Assembly (NCBI GenBank): GCA_910584475.1
Contig: CAJUBD010000001.1
Span: forward strand, 143,028 to 207,027
Direction of reading: 5' to 3'
DNA: 64,000 nt
DNA from: an uncultured Treponema sp.
GTDB lineage: Bacteria > Spirochaetota > Spirochaetia > Treponematales > Treponemataceae
Below the pieces are notes generated by a model. It saw only the letters and a list, made by a program, of their open reading frames with translations. It made no database searches and had not been told where the DNA came from. The position numbers and the translations under genes are program-made. Of this stretch, positions 1-8,363 are shown in pieces (position 1 is the stretch's first letter; each line of letters starts with the position of its first letter).

Positions 1-1
1 T

Positions 2-601
2 TGCCTTGTCGTGTTCATTGTGGCTGTGTTCATAATTTTCGCATTTGAAATATTTTCCGCGAAGACTTTCGAAAAATCCAACGCCCGCATAGCGCGTTCT
101 GTATGCACTCTTTTTTATGCGGGACTTTTGCCGTCATACATTACATGCATTTCTTTGATGGTGCATTCTACTGAGCACCTCATCACATTTCTCGTGATGG
201 TATTCATAAGCGACAGCGCGGCGTGGCTGTTCGGAATGCTTTTCGGAAAAAACAATCGTGGAAAAATCGCGGCAAGCCCCAACAAAAGCATCGCGGGATT
301 TGTCGGCGCGTACCTCGGCTGCATATTGGTAGCCTTCATTTCTTCATATTTAGTCTTTTCTGATGTGTTCGACGTTCCGTACAAGGTGCTGCGCGTTCTT
401 GTCCTTGCCATCACAGTCTGCACGGCAAGCATCGTAGGCGACCTCGCGGAAAGCGTTTTCAAGCGCGGCGCGAACGTGAAGGACAGCGGAAAAATCATTC
501 TCGGACGCGGTGGCATTTTGGACAGCGTTGATTCCGTGTTTATGGCCGCTCCGTTCTATTATTATTTGGTGACCTTCTTGTTTTCTACTTTTGCATTATG
601 A
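2..601 (+). CDS. cdsA: Phosphatidate cytidylyltransferase (CDP-diacylglycerol synthase), 5' end missing
   Basis: Makes CDP-diacylglycerol from phosphatidate and CTP in the inner membrane, the precursor of bacterial phospholipids. The reading frame is open to the window edge, so the N-terminal membrane helices lie outside; about 199 codons remain, against roughly 260-280 for the family. Several hydrophobic segments are visible. The C-terminal family signature is recognisable (SVFKR, then KDSGK, GRGGILDS, VDS) and keeps its aspartates, but the usual PGHGG reads LGRGG and the usual DR reads DS. It overlaps dxr by ATGA, and the cdsA-dxr-rseP order is a common bacterial arrangement that supports the call. 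Confidence 0.88.
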   Translation, partial: CLVVFIVAVFIIFAFEIFSAKTFEKSNARIARSVCTLFYAGLLPSYITCISLMVHSTEHLITFLVMVFISDSAAWLFGMLFGKNNRGKIAASPNKSIAGFVGAYLGCILVAFISSYLVFSDVFDVPYKVLRVLVLAITVCTASIVGDLAESVFKRGANVKDSGKIILGRGGILDSVDSVFMAAPFYYYLVTFLFSTFAL

Positions 602-1689
602 AAATGAAAAACATTCTAGTTCTGGGGGCTACTGGTTCCATAGGTCGAAGCACGCTCGACCTGGCGCGCCGTCACAAAGACAAATTCCGCGTCATCGGAC
701 TTCAGGCGCATACCCAAAAGGAAAAACTTGATTCATTGGCTGCCGAGTTCCAATGCCGCGCGACCCTTTCTTCCCTTGAAGGCGACGAGGGCATAGCCAA
801 ACTTCTTGACACGACAAAGCCGCAAATCGTAGTGAACGGCATCGCGGGAAGCTCAGGTCTTGTTCCCAGCCGCCTCGTCTTGGAACGGGGGATTGACCTC
901 GCGCTCGCCAACAAGGAAAGCGTCGTAATGGCGTGGACGCTCGTAAAAGAAGCAGCTCTCAAAAGCGGATCTAAAATTATACCGGTGGACAGCGAGCACA
1001 GCGCAATCTTCAATCTTATTTCATTCTGCGGGCGCGAGCGAATCGCCGAGATAATTCTCACTGCGAGCGGAGGACCGTTCAGGAACTACAGCGAAACGCA
1101 GCTTGCGAACGCGACCCTCGCCGACGCCCTCAAGCACCCGACTTGGAACATGGGAAAGAAAATTACGGTTGATTCCGCGACTCTCGCCAACAAAGGCCTC
1201 GAGGTCATAGAGGCTTGCAGATTGTTTGATATGCCGCCGAAGCAAGTCGGAGTCGTAGTCCATCCTGAAAGTCTGGTGCATTCCCTTGTCCGCACTGCGG
1301 ACGGAATTCTCTATGCGCAAATATCCGAACCCGACATGCGCCACCCAATAATGGGTGCTCTCTGCTATCCCGACTACATCGACAGCGGACTGGAAAAGTT
1401 CTCGCTTGCGGGACACAACATGAGTTTCATGCAGCCGCGCCGCGAACTCTTTCCGCTTTTGGACGCGGCGTATTCCGCCGTTTCAAAAGGTCCTCTCTAT
1501 ACAATTGCCTTCAACGCAGCCGATGAAGTGGCGGCGAACGCGTTCATCGAAGGCAAAATAAAATTCTTGCAGATAGCGCACGTGCTACAAAGAACTCTCG
1601 AAATGGATTGGAGTGGAACACTCACGGATTGGAGCGACGTGTTCCAATGCGACAAGGCGGCGCGCGCGACCGCGGAGGAAATGATTTGA
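598..1689 (+). CDS. dxr: 1-deoxy-D-xylulose 5-phosphate reductoisomerase
   Basis: Converts 1-deoxy-D-xylulose 5-phosphate to 2-C-methyl-D-erythritol 4-phosphate with NADPH, the first committed step of the MEP isoprenoid pathway; cytosolic. The 363-aa protein begins with a Rossmann motif (GATGSIG) and contains NGIAGSSG, ANKES, the metal-binding DSEHSA, SGGPFR, HPTWNMGKKI and VHPES, all expected for Dxr. It is somewhat shorter than the E. coli enzyme (about 398 aa), mainly at the C-terminus. The ATG overlaps the cdsA stop (ATGA), so translation is probably coupled. A second MEP gene, ispG, lies at 12251-13336 on the other strand. Confidence 0.96.
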   Translation: MKMKNILVLGATGSIGRSTLDLARRHKDKFRVIGLQAHTQKEKLDSLAAEFQCRATLSSLEGDEGIAKLLDTTKPQIVVNGIAGSSGLVPSRLVLERGIDLALANKESVVMAWTLVKEAALKSGSKIIPVDSEHSAIFNLISFCGRERIAEIILTASGGPFRNYSETQLANATLADALKHPTWNMGKKITVDSATLANKGLEVIEACRLFDMPPKQVGVVVHPESLVHSLVRTADGILYAQISEPDMRHPIMGALCYPDYIDSGLEKFSLAGHNMSFMQPRRELFPLLDAAYSAVSKGPLYTIAFNAADEVAANAFIEGKIKFLQIAHVLQRTLEMDWSGTLTDWSDVFQCDKAARATAEEMI

Positions 1690-2798
1690 ACATAATCGTA
1701 GGACTCGTCGTCTTGAGCGTAATCGTGTGTTTCCACGAACTGGGGCATTTCGTCGCCGCGAGAATTTTCGGAGTAAAAGTGGAATCGTTTTCCATCGGCA
1801 TGGGACCGATCCTTTTGCACAAGACGCTAGGCGGCACCGACTACAGGTTTTCCCTCTTCCCCATAGGCGGCTACTGCGGAATGAAGGGAGAAAAAGATTT
1901 CACAAAGGCTATCGAAGAAAGACTCACATATATCCCCGGAGAAAGAGATTCCCTCTACGGCATCCACCCCCTGAAGCGAGCCGCCATAGGATTCGCAGGT
2001 CCGCTCTTCAACTTGATTATGGCGGTCATGGCATACACGATAATAGCGATGACAGGCTACACATACTACACGAGAAGCGCGACGATAGAAATACCAGATG
2101 ACACATCGTTCAAGTCTCCTGCTCGCGAAGCCGGCATAATCTCAGGCGACACTATCATAGGCATAAACGGAATAAAAATAGAAGATTTTTCCGACATTCA
2201 TTCCGAGATTTCATCGCGCCCAGACGAGGATGTCATCGTGGAAGTGCTACGCGGAGAGAAAACACTCACGTTCATAGTCCATACGCTGCTGAACAAGGAA
2301 AGCGGCGCGGGAGTCATCGGCGTGCAGAGTTCGGGCGCACTCATATCAAAGGATATGCCGCGATATCCGCCGCTTTTAGCGATATGCCAAGGCGTTTCAC
2401 AGACATGCAAGATGCTTTCACTCACAATAAAAAGTATCGGTGTGCTGTTCAAGGGAGTGGATGTAACAAACGCGGTCTCAGGGCCAGCGCGCATAAGCAG
2501 CATGCTAGGCGAAAGTGCGCGCGAAGGATTCTCGCAGGATTTCAAGACAGGCGCGATCGTATTGTGCCAGTTCGTCGCCCTCATAAGTGTATCGCTTTTC
2601 ATTATGAACCTACTCCCAATCCCCGTGCTCGATGGAGGCCTAATCCTCTTCGCGCTGATTCAAGCCGTCACTAAAAGGCAAATTCCGCCAAAAATCCAAT
2701 ACAGGATTCAAGTCATAGGAGTGCTTATAATAGCCGCGCTGTTCATGCTGGGCTTGTCCGGCGACATACGGTATTTCGTCACGCGCGCGAAAGGCTAA
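1686..2798 (+). CDS. rseP: RIP metalloprotease RseP-type (site-2 protease), TTG start
   Basis: Intramembrane zinc metalloprotease that cleaves membrane-anchored substrates such as anti-sigma factors or leftover signal peptides. The first helix contains the zinc motif HELGH (about residues 18-22); a second metal-ligand region MNLLPIPVLDGG lies near residue 320. One PDZ-like domain sits between the membrane segments (about residues 120-200), whereas E. coli RseP has two. I chose TTG at 1686 because GGAGG lies 7 nt upstream and it overlaps the dxr stop; an upstream in-frame start would run deep into dxr. The 370-aa length is normal for single-PDZ members. Last gene of the cdsA-dxr-rseP run. Confidence 0.93.
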   Translation: MNIIVGLVVLSVIVCFHELGHFVAARIFGVKVESFSIGMGPILLHKTLGGTDYRFSLFPIGGYCGMKGEKDFTKAIEERLTYIPGERDSLYGIHPLKRAAIGFAGPLFNLIMAVMAYTIIAMTGYTYYTRSATIEIPDDTSFKSPAREAGIISGDTIIGINGIKIEDFSDIHSEISSRPDEDVIVEVLRGEKTLTFIVHTLLNKESGAGVIGVQSSGALISKDMPRYPPLLAICQGVSQTCKMLSLTIKSIGVLFKGVDVTNAVSGPARISSMLGESAREGFSQDFKTGAIVLCQFVALISVSLFIMNLLPIPVLDGGLILFALIQAVTKRQIPPKIQYRIQVIGVLIIAALFMLGLSGDIRYFVTRAKG

Positions 2799-2914
2799 AA
2801 AAACGGCTTAACGAAAATGCCGCAACACCTTGGTACGAAACAAAGAAATGCGGCGACGAAGCAACTCAGCTATCTTCTCAAAAAATCATTGCCCCAAGAT
2901 TCACGCGTGCCTTT

Positions 2915-3103
2915 TCAGAAGAAAACTTTTGTTTTGCGCGCGGTGAAAGCCGAATCGTTCTTGAAATGACCTAATATGTCAAAAAGACGCGCGGACATCT
3001 CTTGCAAATGCCAATGTTCCGCGCAATTTGAACTATATTCCATTTCCACGAAAAGCCTTTCCGCAACAAATCCGCCGTGTGCTCCAGCGAAACGAATCCG
3101 CAT
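2915..3103 (-). pseudogene. Possible small gene or frameshifted remnant
   Basis: The 407 bp between rseP and the DUF6261-like gene hold no clear full-length gene. On the minus strand a 62-codon frame (MRIRFAGAHGG... to TKVFF) has a protein-like composition, and a second frame starting near 3116 with MKVVCGFVSLEH runs alongside it before stopping. A single frameshift would join the two, which is why I suspect a decayed gene. I do not recognise a family, no strong ribosome-binding site is present, and chance open frames are common in this genome, so this remains doubtful. Confidence 0.2.
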
Positions 3104-3205
3104 ACAACTTTCATCCCGCGAATTTTATGAGGGCGACTTAGTTAGCGCAACGCAACAAGAGATCCCACAAAAAATATTTTTCCACCACCAAAATGCGAAC
3201 CTACG

Positions 3206-3934
3206 CTATTCGTGGATATCGCCCTTTGCTGTAGGCGCGGATTTTCTTCTTTGGCGCGCGACTTTCTTCTGGTTCTCAATTAGTATGTTCATATTGGATA
3301 TGAAGTCAGAGAAAGGTCCTTCTCCATGGATTTTCGCCATAGCGTTTATTGTGTCCGAAAGTTCCTTGAAGTCGTTGTCCGCCTTTGTCTTCGCGCTCTG
3401 CACCAAGCCCGTAATCTTCGACGCTCTTTCCTGTGTCCTCGCTTCCGCCGCCACGATGTATTCCTCCTGCTTCTTTTCAAGTAATGCTATCCATCGCTCG
3501 CCGCTACACGACTTTATGGTGGATGCGGGGAGGTCGCGTATACTCTGCAAGAGGTTTTCTATTATGCCAGTCTTTTCGTGCATAGACAGAGAATTCAATA
3601 CTCCATACTTTTTGAAGAGGATTTGGATTGCCTTTGCCGATTCCTTGAACTTTTTGTCAGGGTCGTACTTGGAAATCGTGTTAAAATAAGAGTTAGCTCC
3701 ACGCCATGCCGCCCCACGTGCGTTGTCAGCATTCTGCGCATAACGGACAGAAGTAATGCCGGTCTGTTCATCTATAGCATCGCCCAAGGCGATGAAAGAC
3801 TTTTTGTATTCTTCCACTAAAGGGCGAAGCGAATCTACATCCAGTTTTTCTGAGAGAAGTACCGCGTGCTTGTGGAATGAATATGATTCCTCCACCCGAA
3901 AATTCCTGCCTGAAAAAGCACTGATTTTTTTCAT
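3206..3934 (-). CDS. DUF6261-like protein of unknown function
   Basis: A 242-aa soluble, mostly alpha-helical protein with no signal peptide. The general pattern (MKKI start, an early histidine-containing helix, GITSVRYAQNADNARGAAWRG in mid-protein, long coiled helices at the end) resembles DUF6261 proteins best known from Bacteroidetes; this assignment is from memory of the family and is tentative. The C-terminus is lysine/arginine rich. I chose ATG 3934 because GGAGG lies 5 nt upstream; a TTG four codons earlier would include that site inside the gene. It has its own promoter (3988-4016) and no partners on its strand, so it looks like a single-gene unit, possibly acquired. Confidence 0.6.
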   Translation of the reverse strand: MKKISAFSGRNFRVEESYSFHKHAVLLSEKLDVDSLRPLVEEYKKSFIALGDAIDEQTGITSVRYAQNADNARGAAWRGANSYFNTISKYDPDKKFKESAKAIQILFKKYGVLNSLSMHEKTGIIENLLQSIRDLPASTIKSCSGERWIALLEKKQEEYIVAAEARTQERASKITGLVQSAKTKADNDFKELSDTINAMAKIHGEGPFSDFISNMNILIENQKKVARQRRKSAPTAKGDIHE

Positions 3935-3987
3935 ACTGTCCTCCAAACCAATTGAATATCACGAGAAAATAAAAATTCCTCATAATA

Positions 3988-4016
3988 ATTATAGCATTGT
4001 TTTTAACTCAATGTAA
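3988..4016 (-). promoter_or_regulatory. Promoter of the DUF6261-like gene
   Basis: Reading the minus strand, TTACAT (4016-4011), a 17-bp spacer and TATAAT (3993-3988). The predicted start near 3981 gives a leader of about 47 nt that includes the GGAGG site before ATG 3934. This is a normal leadered transcript, in contrast to the leaderless genes elsewhere in the window. Confidence 0.6.
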
Positions 4017-4109
4017 CTTTTTTTTCAGAATTCTCAAAAAAAATACGAAAAAAGCATATTTTTCATTGAATTTTGCTAATTTAGAGCGAAATTGCAATTT
4101 TTTGAACCT

Positions 4110-4276
4110 GCTGCACACGTAAATTCGTCCATACTAAAAATTCTAAAGCCATTGCACGCGTGAAATTCGTTCATACCAAAAATTCTAAAGCCGTTGCACG
4201 CGTGAAATTCGTTCATACCAAAAATTCTAGAGCCGTTGCACGCGTGAAATTCGTTCATACCAAAAATTCTAAAGCA
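4110..4276. repeat. 42-bp tandem repeat, about four units
   Basis: Units begin at about 4110 (one base shorter and diverged), 4151, 4193 and 4235. Successive units are 42 bp apart and nearly identical; each carries TTGCACGCGTGAAATTCGTT followed by CATACCAAAAATTCTAAAG. A degenerate fifth unit may start at 4277. Because 42 is a multiple of three, the minus strand reads as a repeated 14-residue peptide (MNEFHACNGFRIFG), but there is no ribosome-binding site, so I treat this as a non-coding tandem repeat. It lies between the promoter of the DUF6261-like gene and the glgA terminator. Confidence 0.85.
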
Positions 4277-4333
4277 GATTCACATTGAAATTGATTAATA
4301 AAAAGATTTCGAGAAAATTTCGCCATTTTTTTA

Positions 4334-4378
4334 CAAAAAAAAAGCCCACCCTTGCGATTTTCTCGTAAAGGGCAGACT
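4334..4378 (-). terminator. Rho-independent terminator after glgA
   Basis: On the minus strand the sequence reads GCCCTT, a loop region with an inner CGA/TCG pairing, AAGGGTGGGC and then a run of nine T. It lies about 50-95 nt after the glgA stop, where the transcript from the aminotransferase and glgA would end. The stem has a mismatch and a G-T pair, so strength is uncertain. Confidence 0.6.
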
Positions 4379-4429
4379 TTCTACTCGGCATTTTGAATGC
4401 CGCCTTTGCGGTCGCGCGCTTGGAAAACT

Positions 4430-5896
4430 CTATTTTCTTCGCAAAGCCTCTTCGTACACTTCAAGGTATTTCTTTGCGGCATCTTCCCAACTGAACACGC
4501 TTTTCATACCCCGCTCCCTCATCGCCTTGATGTGATCCTTCTTGTTGTAATAGGCGTATACCGCCCATCCAACGGTGTTGTACAGCGCACTGGGGGTTAT
4601 CGCATCAAACATGAAGCCAGTTCCCTCGCCCGTGCTTTCGTTGTAGTTCTGCACAGTGTCAGCAAGTCCGCCCGTGCGTCTCACGATGGGAAGAGTGCCG
4701 TATATCATCGAATATATCTGATTCAATCCGCAAGGCTCGTAGTGCGATGGCATCACGAAAAAGTCGCTTCCTGCCTCGATGAGGTGGCTCAACGCATCGT
4801 TATAGCCTATGTAGGCGCGGAAGTTAGGAAGTTTCGCCTGCAATACGTTTATCTCGTTTTCGCACCACGCCTCGCCCGAGCCTAAAACAACGAATTGAAT
4901 GTTCATATTCGCGCACAGGCTGTACAAACAGCCATAACTAGGAGCAAAAAGCTCAGCTATTCCCTTTTGGTCTACTAGCCTTGTCACCACCCCGAAGACT
5001 GGAATGTCTGGATTTACTTCCAAGCCAAACTGCTTTTGCAGTTCCGCCTTGCATACCGCCTTTCCTTTCATATTCTTCGCGGAATATGTGGCGGGAATCT
5101 TCTTGTCTATTTCGGGATTCCACGCCGTGGTGTCGCATCCGTTCAAGATTCCCCTAACCGCGTCGCCACGAGCGCGCAAGAGCCCATCCATCCCGAAGCC
5201 TCCCTCGGCGGTCTTTATTTCTTCTGCGTAGGTGGGAGAAACAGTGGTAATCATTTCAGCCGAGGCTATGCCGCTCTGGAGGAAGTTGATTCCGCCATTG
5301 TGCTCAATGCTGGCACCGTAATACAGCCCCCAATCCATTCCCAACGCGGGAAACGAGTCCTTTGAGTACTGCCCCTGGTATCCCAAATTATGAATAGATA
5401 TCACTCCCGCCGTGCCTGCAAAATCCTGCCAACGATACACATGCTTGAGGAGCGCGAGAGCGAGCGATGCCGACCAATCGTGCGCGTGAATGATGTCGGG
5501 ATACCAGCCAATCTTTCGACACAGTTGGAACGCACCATGGCACAATACCGCGAACCTGTATGGGTTGTCGTGGAAGTCCGTCTCTCCAGGCACACCGTAA
5601 ATTCCATCTCTGCCGAAACATCCTTCATGGTCTATAAAATACACTTCAAGCTTGTCGCAATCCGGCATCATCGTCTTGTAGACTGCGGTCCAAGCCTCTA
5701 CCTGTCCTGCCTGCACTCCCATAGGTCCTTGCAGTTGCAAAAGCTGCGAGCGGTCTATCTTGTAGTACCGTGGTATGACGATTTTCACGTCGTGCCCCAT
5801 GTTCGAGAGTGTTATGGCGAGCGCACTCACCGCATCTGCCAAGCCACCAGTTTTCGCGTATGGCACGGCTTCCGAACTTACCATAAGAATCTTCAT
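4430..5896 (-). CDS. glgA: Glycogen (starch) synthase
   Basis: Transfers glucose from ADP-glucose to the growing alpha-1,4-glucan; a cytosolic GT5 family glycosyltransferase with two Rossmann-like domains. The N-terminus MKILMVSSEAVPYAKTGGLA contains the KTGGLADA motif that binds ADP-glucose, and the C-terminal domain carries MPSHYEPCGLNQ and RRTGGLADTV, the second nucleotide-sugar site. At 488 aa it has the usual bacterial length. Start ATG 5896 is preceded by GGAGG; an earlier in-frame ATG lacks one. It lies 79 bp after the aminotransferase on the same strand and is probably co-transcribed. No other glycogen gene is in the window. Confidence 0.95.
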   Translation of the reverse strand: MKILMVSSEAVPYAKTGGLADAVSALAITLSNMGHDVKIVIPRYYKIDRSQLLQLQGPMGVQAGQVEAWTAVYKTMMPDCDKLEVYFIDHEGCFGRDGIYGVPGETDFHDNPYRFAVLCHGAFQLCRKIGWYPDIIHAHDWSASLALALLKHVYRWQDFAGTAGVISIHNLGYQGQYSKDSFPALGMDWGLYYGASIEHNGGINFLQSGIASAEMITTVSPTYAEEIKTAEGGFGMDGLLRARGDAVRGILNGCDTTAWNPEIDKKIPATYSAKNMKGKAVCKAELQKQFGLEVNPDIPVFGVVTRLVDQKGIAELFAPSYGCLYSLCANMNIQFVVLGSGEAWCENEINVLQAKLPNFRAYIGYNDALSHLIEAGSDFFVMPSHYEPCGLNQIYSMIYGTLPIVRRTGGLADTVQNYNESTGEGTGFMFDAITPSALYNTVGWAVYAYYNKKDHIKAMRERGMKSVFSWEDAAKKYLEVYEEALRRK

Positions 5897-5975
5897 CTTG
5901 TCTTCCTCCAAATGCGTCTTGTGTTTTATTGTGAGATTCGCTTGAAATACGAAAGCGCATTTCAAGCATATTTTC

Positions 5976-7172
5976 CTATTTTTTTGAATGTGCCGCCTCG
6001 TAGAATGCCGTGCGGGAATTTATGATTGTATTTTCACTCACGCAATAGGCTATGCGAAACCATCCCTTTTTGCCGAAGCCCACGCCTGGAGCGCAAAGAA
6101 TGTGATGCCTCTCGAGCACGTCCACAAATGCTGAGTCGTCTCCGTTCCATTTGGCGGGCACCTTGCAGAAGATGTAGAATGCGCCCTGCGGCCTACAATA
6201 CTCAAGTCCCGCGTTATCGAGCACTTCCATAAGAATGTCGCGCCGCCTACGGTATGGCGAAAAGTCCACTTCCGCATCCCATGACTTTGCGATGACACGT
6301 TGGAAGAACGCGGGCGCGTTGACGCATCCTGAAATTCTGAACGCCATTGTAGCTGCCGCAATGAACTGCGACTTTTCTGGATTGAGAGGGTTCGCGCAGA
6401 TGTATCCTATTCGTTCTCCAGGAAGGCTCAAGTTTTTCGCGAACGACGTCACTATGACGCTGTACGGATATTCCGGGAATATGGGCGGCACTTCTATTCC
6501 ATCGTATACGATATCCCGATACGGCTCATCACAGATGAGGTATGGATAGTGCCCGCCGTTTTTTTCTACGAATTCTCTCAAGGCTTGGCAAAGCGAATGC
6601 ATTTCTTCTTTCGAGTACACTTTGCCCGTAGGATTGTTCGGAGAGTTTATTATTACTGCCACGGTTTTTTCGTTCAAACGGGATTTTATAGCATCGATGT
6701 CAAGCGAAAAGTCCGCCATAGTGCTTACGGGAATGAGATTACCGCCGTGATTGTGGACATAATGTGTATATTCTGCAAAGAACGGAGATGGAACAACCAC
6801 TTCTTCGCCAGGCATTATCAAAGCCTTGATTGTCGCGCTTATCGCGCTCGCCGCTCCTACAGTCATCACGACGCACGATGGGTCTACGGAAACTTTTTGC
6901 TGCGCGCTCTCTTTTTTCGCCATCGCTTCGCGAGTTTCATCGTAGCCCGCGTTGGACATATATCCGTGTGCGCCATTTCGCTCATCGAGCGCGACTTCCT
7001 TTATGGCATCCAGGACTTTTTGAGGCGGCTTCAAGTCGGGATTGCCGAGGCTGAAATCATATACATTTTCCTCGCCATATTTTTGCTTTAGGATTTTTCC
7101 TTCTTCGAACATTTTCCGTATGGCAGAAGCGGTCTTGTCATTTAGGAGGTTTTGGAAGTATTGCGAAATCAT
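5976..7172 (-). CDS. Pyridoxal-phosphate aminotransferase, class I/II
   Basis: A 398-aa fold-type I aminotransferase. Visible features are the N-terminal DFSLGNPDLKPP segment, the SPNNPTGKVYS motif around residue 175, the DEPY segment (aspartate that contacts the pyridine nitrogen) and the PLP-lysine segment SFAKNLSLPGERIGY near residue 240. These place it with aspartate/aromatic-type aminotransferases; the donor cannot be told from sequence. No Shine-Dalgarno sequence precedes ATG 7172. Instead a near-perfect promoter (TTGCAA, 17 bp, TATAAT) ends 8 nt upstream, which predicts a leaderless or almost leaderless mRNA. Divergent from rfbD. Confidence 0.9.
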   Translation of the reverse strand: MISQYFQNLLNDKTASAIRKMFEEGKILKQKYGEENVYDFSLGNPDLKPPQKVLDAIKEVALDERNGAHGYMSNAGYDETREAMAKKESAQQKVSVDPSCVVMTVGAASAISATIKALIMPGEEVVVPSPFFAEYTHYVHNHGGNLIPVSTMADFSLDIDAIKSRLNEKTVAVIINSPNNPTGKVYSKEEMHSLCQALREFVEKNGGHYPYLICDEPYRDIVYDGIEVPPIFPEYPYSVIVTSFAKNLSLPGERIGYICANPLNPEKSQFIAAATMAFRISGCVNAPAFFQRVIAKSWDAEVDFSPYRRRRDILMEVLDNAGLEYCRPQGAFYIFCKVPAKWNGDDSAFVDVLERHHILCAPGVGFGKKGWFRIAYCVSENTIINSRTAFYEAAHSKK

Positions 7173-7180
7173 GATATTAA

Positions 7181-7209
7181 ATTATATCACGGCTTTCGTT
7201 TTTTTGCAA
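7181..7209 (-). promoter_or_regulatory. Promoter of aminotransferase-glgA, leaderless type
   Basis: Minus strand: TTGCAA at 7209-7204, 17-bp spacer, TATAAT at 7186-7181, then 8 nt before ATG 7172. Transcription would start within one or two bases of the start codon. Confidence 0.8.
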
Positions 7210-7305
7210 CAAAAAATATAATTTAAACACACTCTAGAAGACTCGTGCATCGGCGACCATAAAAATCAAGTTTCATTTAAACGTTTTCCGCAAAGTTACT
7301 TATGC

Positions 7306-7334
7306 TTGCATATATAAAAATTATATGCTATAAT
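7306..7334 (+). promoter_or_regulatory. Promoter of rfbD, leaderless type
   Basis: TTGCAT at 7306-7311, 17-bp spacer, TATAAT at 7329-7334, then only 6 nt before ATG 7341. No ribosome-binding site lies between. The intervening bases are A/T only. Confidence 0.8.
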
Positions 7335-7340
7335 ATAAAA

Positions 7341-8297
7341 ATGATTTGGGTTATCGGTTCGACCGGCATGCTCGGAGCACAAGTATGCCGTGTTTTGGAT
7401 AAAGAGAAAATGCGCTTTGTGGCGACATCAAGTGATGTGGATGCGCGCGACTATAAGGCGCTAAAAGATTTTGTCTCAAAATGGGAAACCGAGAATTATT
7501 TGAGCGCGCACAAAAAGGATGGCGCACGGGCTAAGATTGACTGGATTATAAACTGTTCCGCATACACTTCAGTCGAAAAGGCCGAAAGCGAAAAAGAAGT
7601 CGCGTACGCACTGAATGTTGACGGCGCAAGGAACATCGCTCGCATGGCGCGAAACTGCAACGCGAAACTGATACACATTTCCACCGACTATGTTTTTGAC
7701 GGAAAGGCTTCTACACCTTACACGGAAGAGATGGCGAAAAGACCTCTCGGAGTCTATGGCGAAACGAAGTCTTTAGGCGAGGACGAAATCCAAAAGGCTA
7801 TGACACAATATTTTATCATCCGCACTTCATGGCTCTACGGTTTCAAACGCCCCAATTTCGTTACGACCATGGCGCGCCTCATGAACGAAAAGTCTGAAAT
7901 CAAAGTGGTTTCCGACCAAATCGGCTCGCCAACTTTCACCGTGGACTTGGCGGATGCAATTGTAAGAATAATTAAGATTTCCGACAGCTCAAAGCCGCTA
8001 ATTTTCAGGAAGCATTCCGTTCCTTATGGCATATACAACTTTACGAATTTGGGCGAGACGTCATGGTATGATTTCGCCCTTGAGATTCAGCGGCTTTTGA
8101 AAAAATACGGACGCACAAAAAACGAGTGCAACGTGCTCCCCTGCACCACTTCGGAATATGGCGCGAAAGTGGAACGCCCGGCGTATTCGGTTTTAAGCAA
8201 GGAGAAAACTATTTCAACTTTGAAAATAAAAATTCCGAAATGGCAGACCAGTTTGAACAGTTTCATAAAAGACAAGGAATTCCAAATTCCGCAATGA
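7341..8297 (+). CDS. rfbD: dTDP-4-dehydrorhamnose reductase
   Basis: NADPH-dependent reductase that makes dTDP-L-rhamnose, the last step of the pathway. The 318-aa protein is an extended SDR: GSTGMLG nucleotide-binding motif at the N-terminus, INCSAYTSVEKAE, HISTDYVFDG, and the catalytic Tyr/Lys pair in YGETK around residue 135. An in-frame ATG exists 13 codons upstream but lies inside the promoter; ATG 7341 directly follows the -10 box, so the mRNA is predicted to be leaderless. rfbB follows 66 bp downstream with its own promoter. rfbA and rfbC are not in the window. Confidence 0.9.
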   Translation: MIWVIGSTGMLGAQVCRVLDKEKMRFVATSSDVDARDYKALKDFVSKWETENYLSAHKKDGARAKIDWIINCSAYTSVEKAESEKEVAYALNVDGARNIARMARNCNAKLIHISTDYVFDGKASTPYTEEMAKRPLGVYGETKSLGEDEIQKAMTQYFIIRTSWLYGFKRPNFVTTMARLMNEKSEIKVVSDQIGSPTFTVDLADAIVRIIKISDSSKPLIFRKHSVPYGIYNFTNLGETSWYDFALEIQRLLKKYGRTKNECNVLPCTTSEYGAKVERPAYSVLSKEKTISTLKIKIPKWQTSLNSFIKDKEFQIPQ

Positions 8298-8324
8298 AAT
8301 TATTCAATAAATAAATTTGCAAAA

Positions 8325-8352
8325 TTGAAATTTCATAAGTATATTTTATAAT
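8325..8352 (+). promoter_or_regulatory. Possible promoter of rfbB
   Basis: TTGAAA at 8325-8330, 16-bp spacer, TATAAT at 8347-8352. A start near 8359 would leave about 5 nt before ATG 8364 and would exclude the GGAG at 8354-8357, so on this transcript the gene would be nearly leaderless; on a read-through transcript from rfbD the GGAG could be used. Confidence 0.55.
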
Positions 8353-8363
8353 TGGAGAATACG

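Noticed and set aside
4076..4258. Minus-strand open frame with repeated MNEFHACNGFRIFG peptide
   Set aside because: It arises from the 42-bp tandem repeat; no ribosome-binding site or other coding signal is present.
4110..4276. CRISPR array
   Set aside because: Units abut without unique spacers, so this is a plain tandem repeat.
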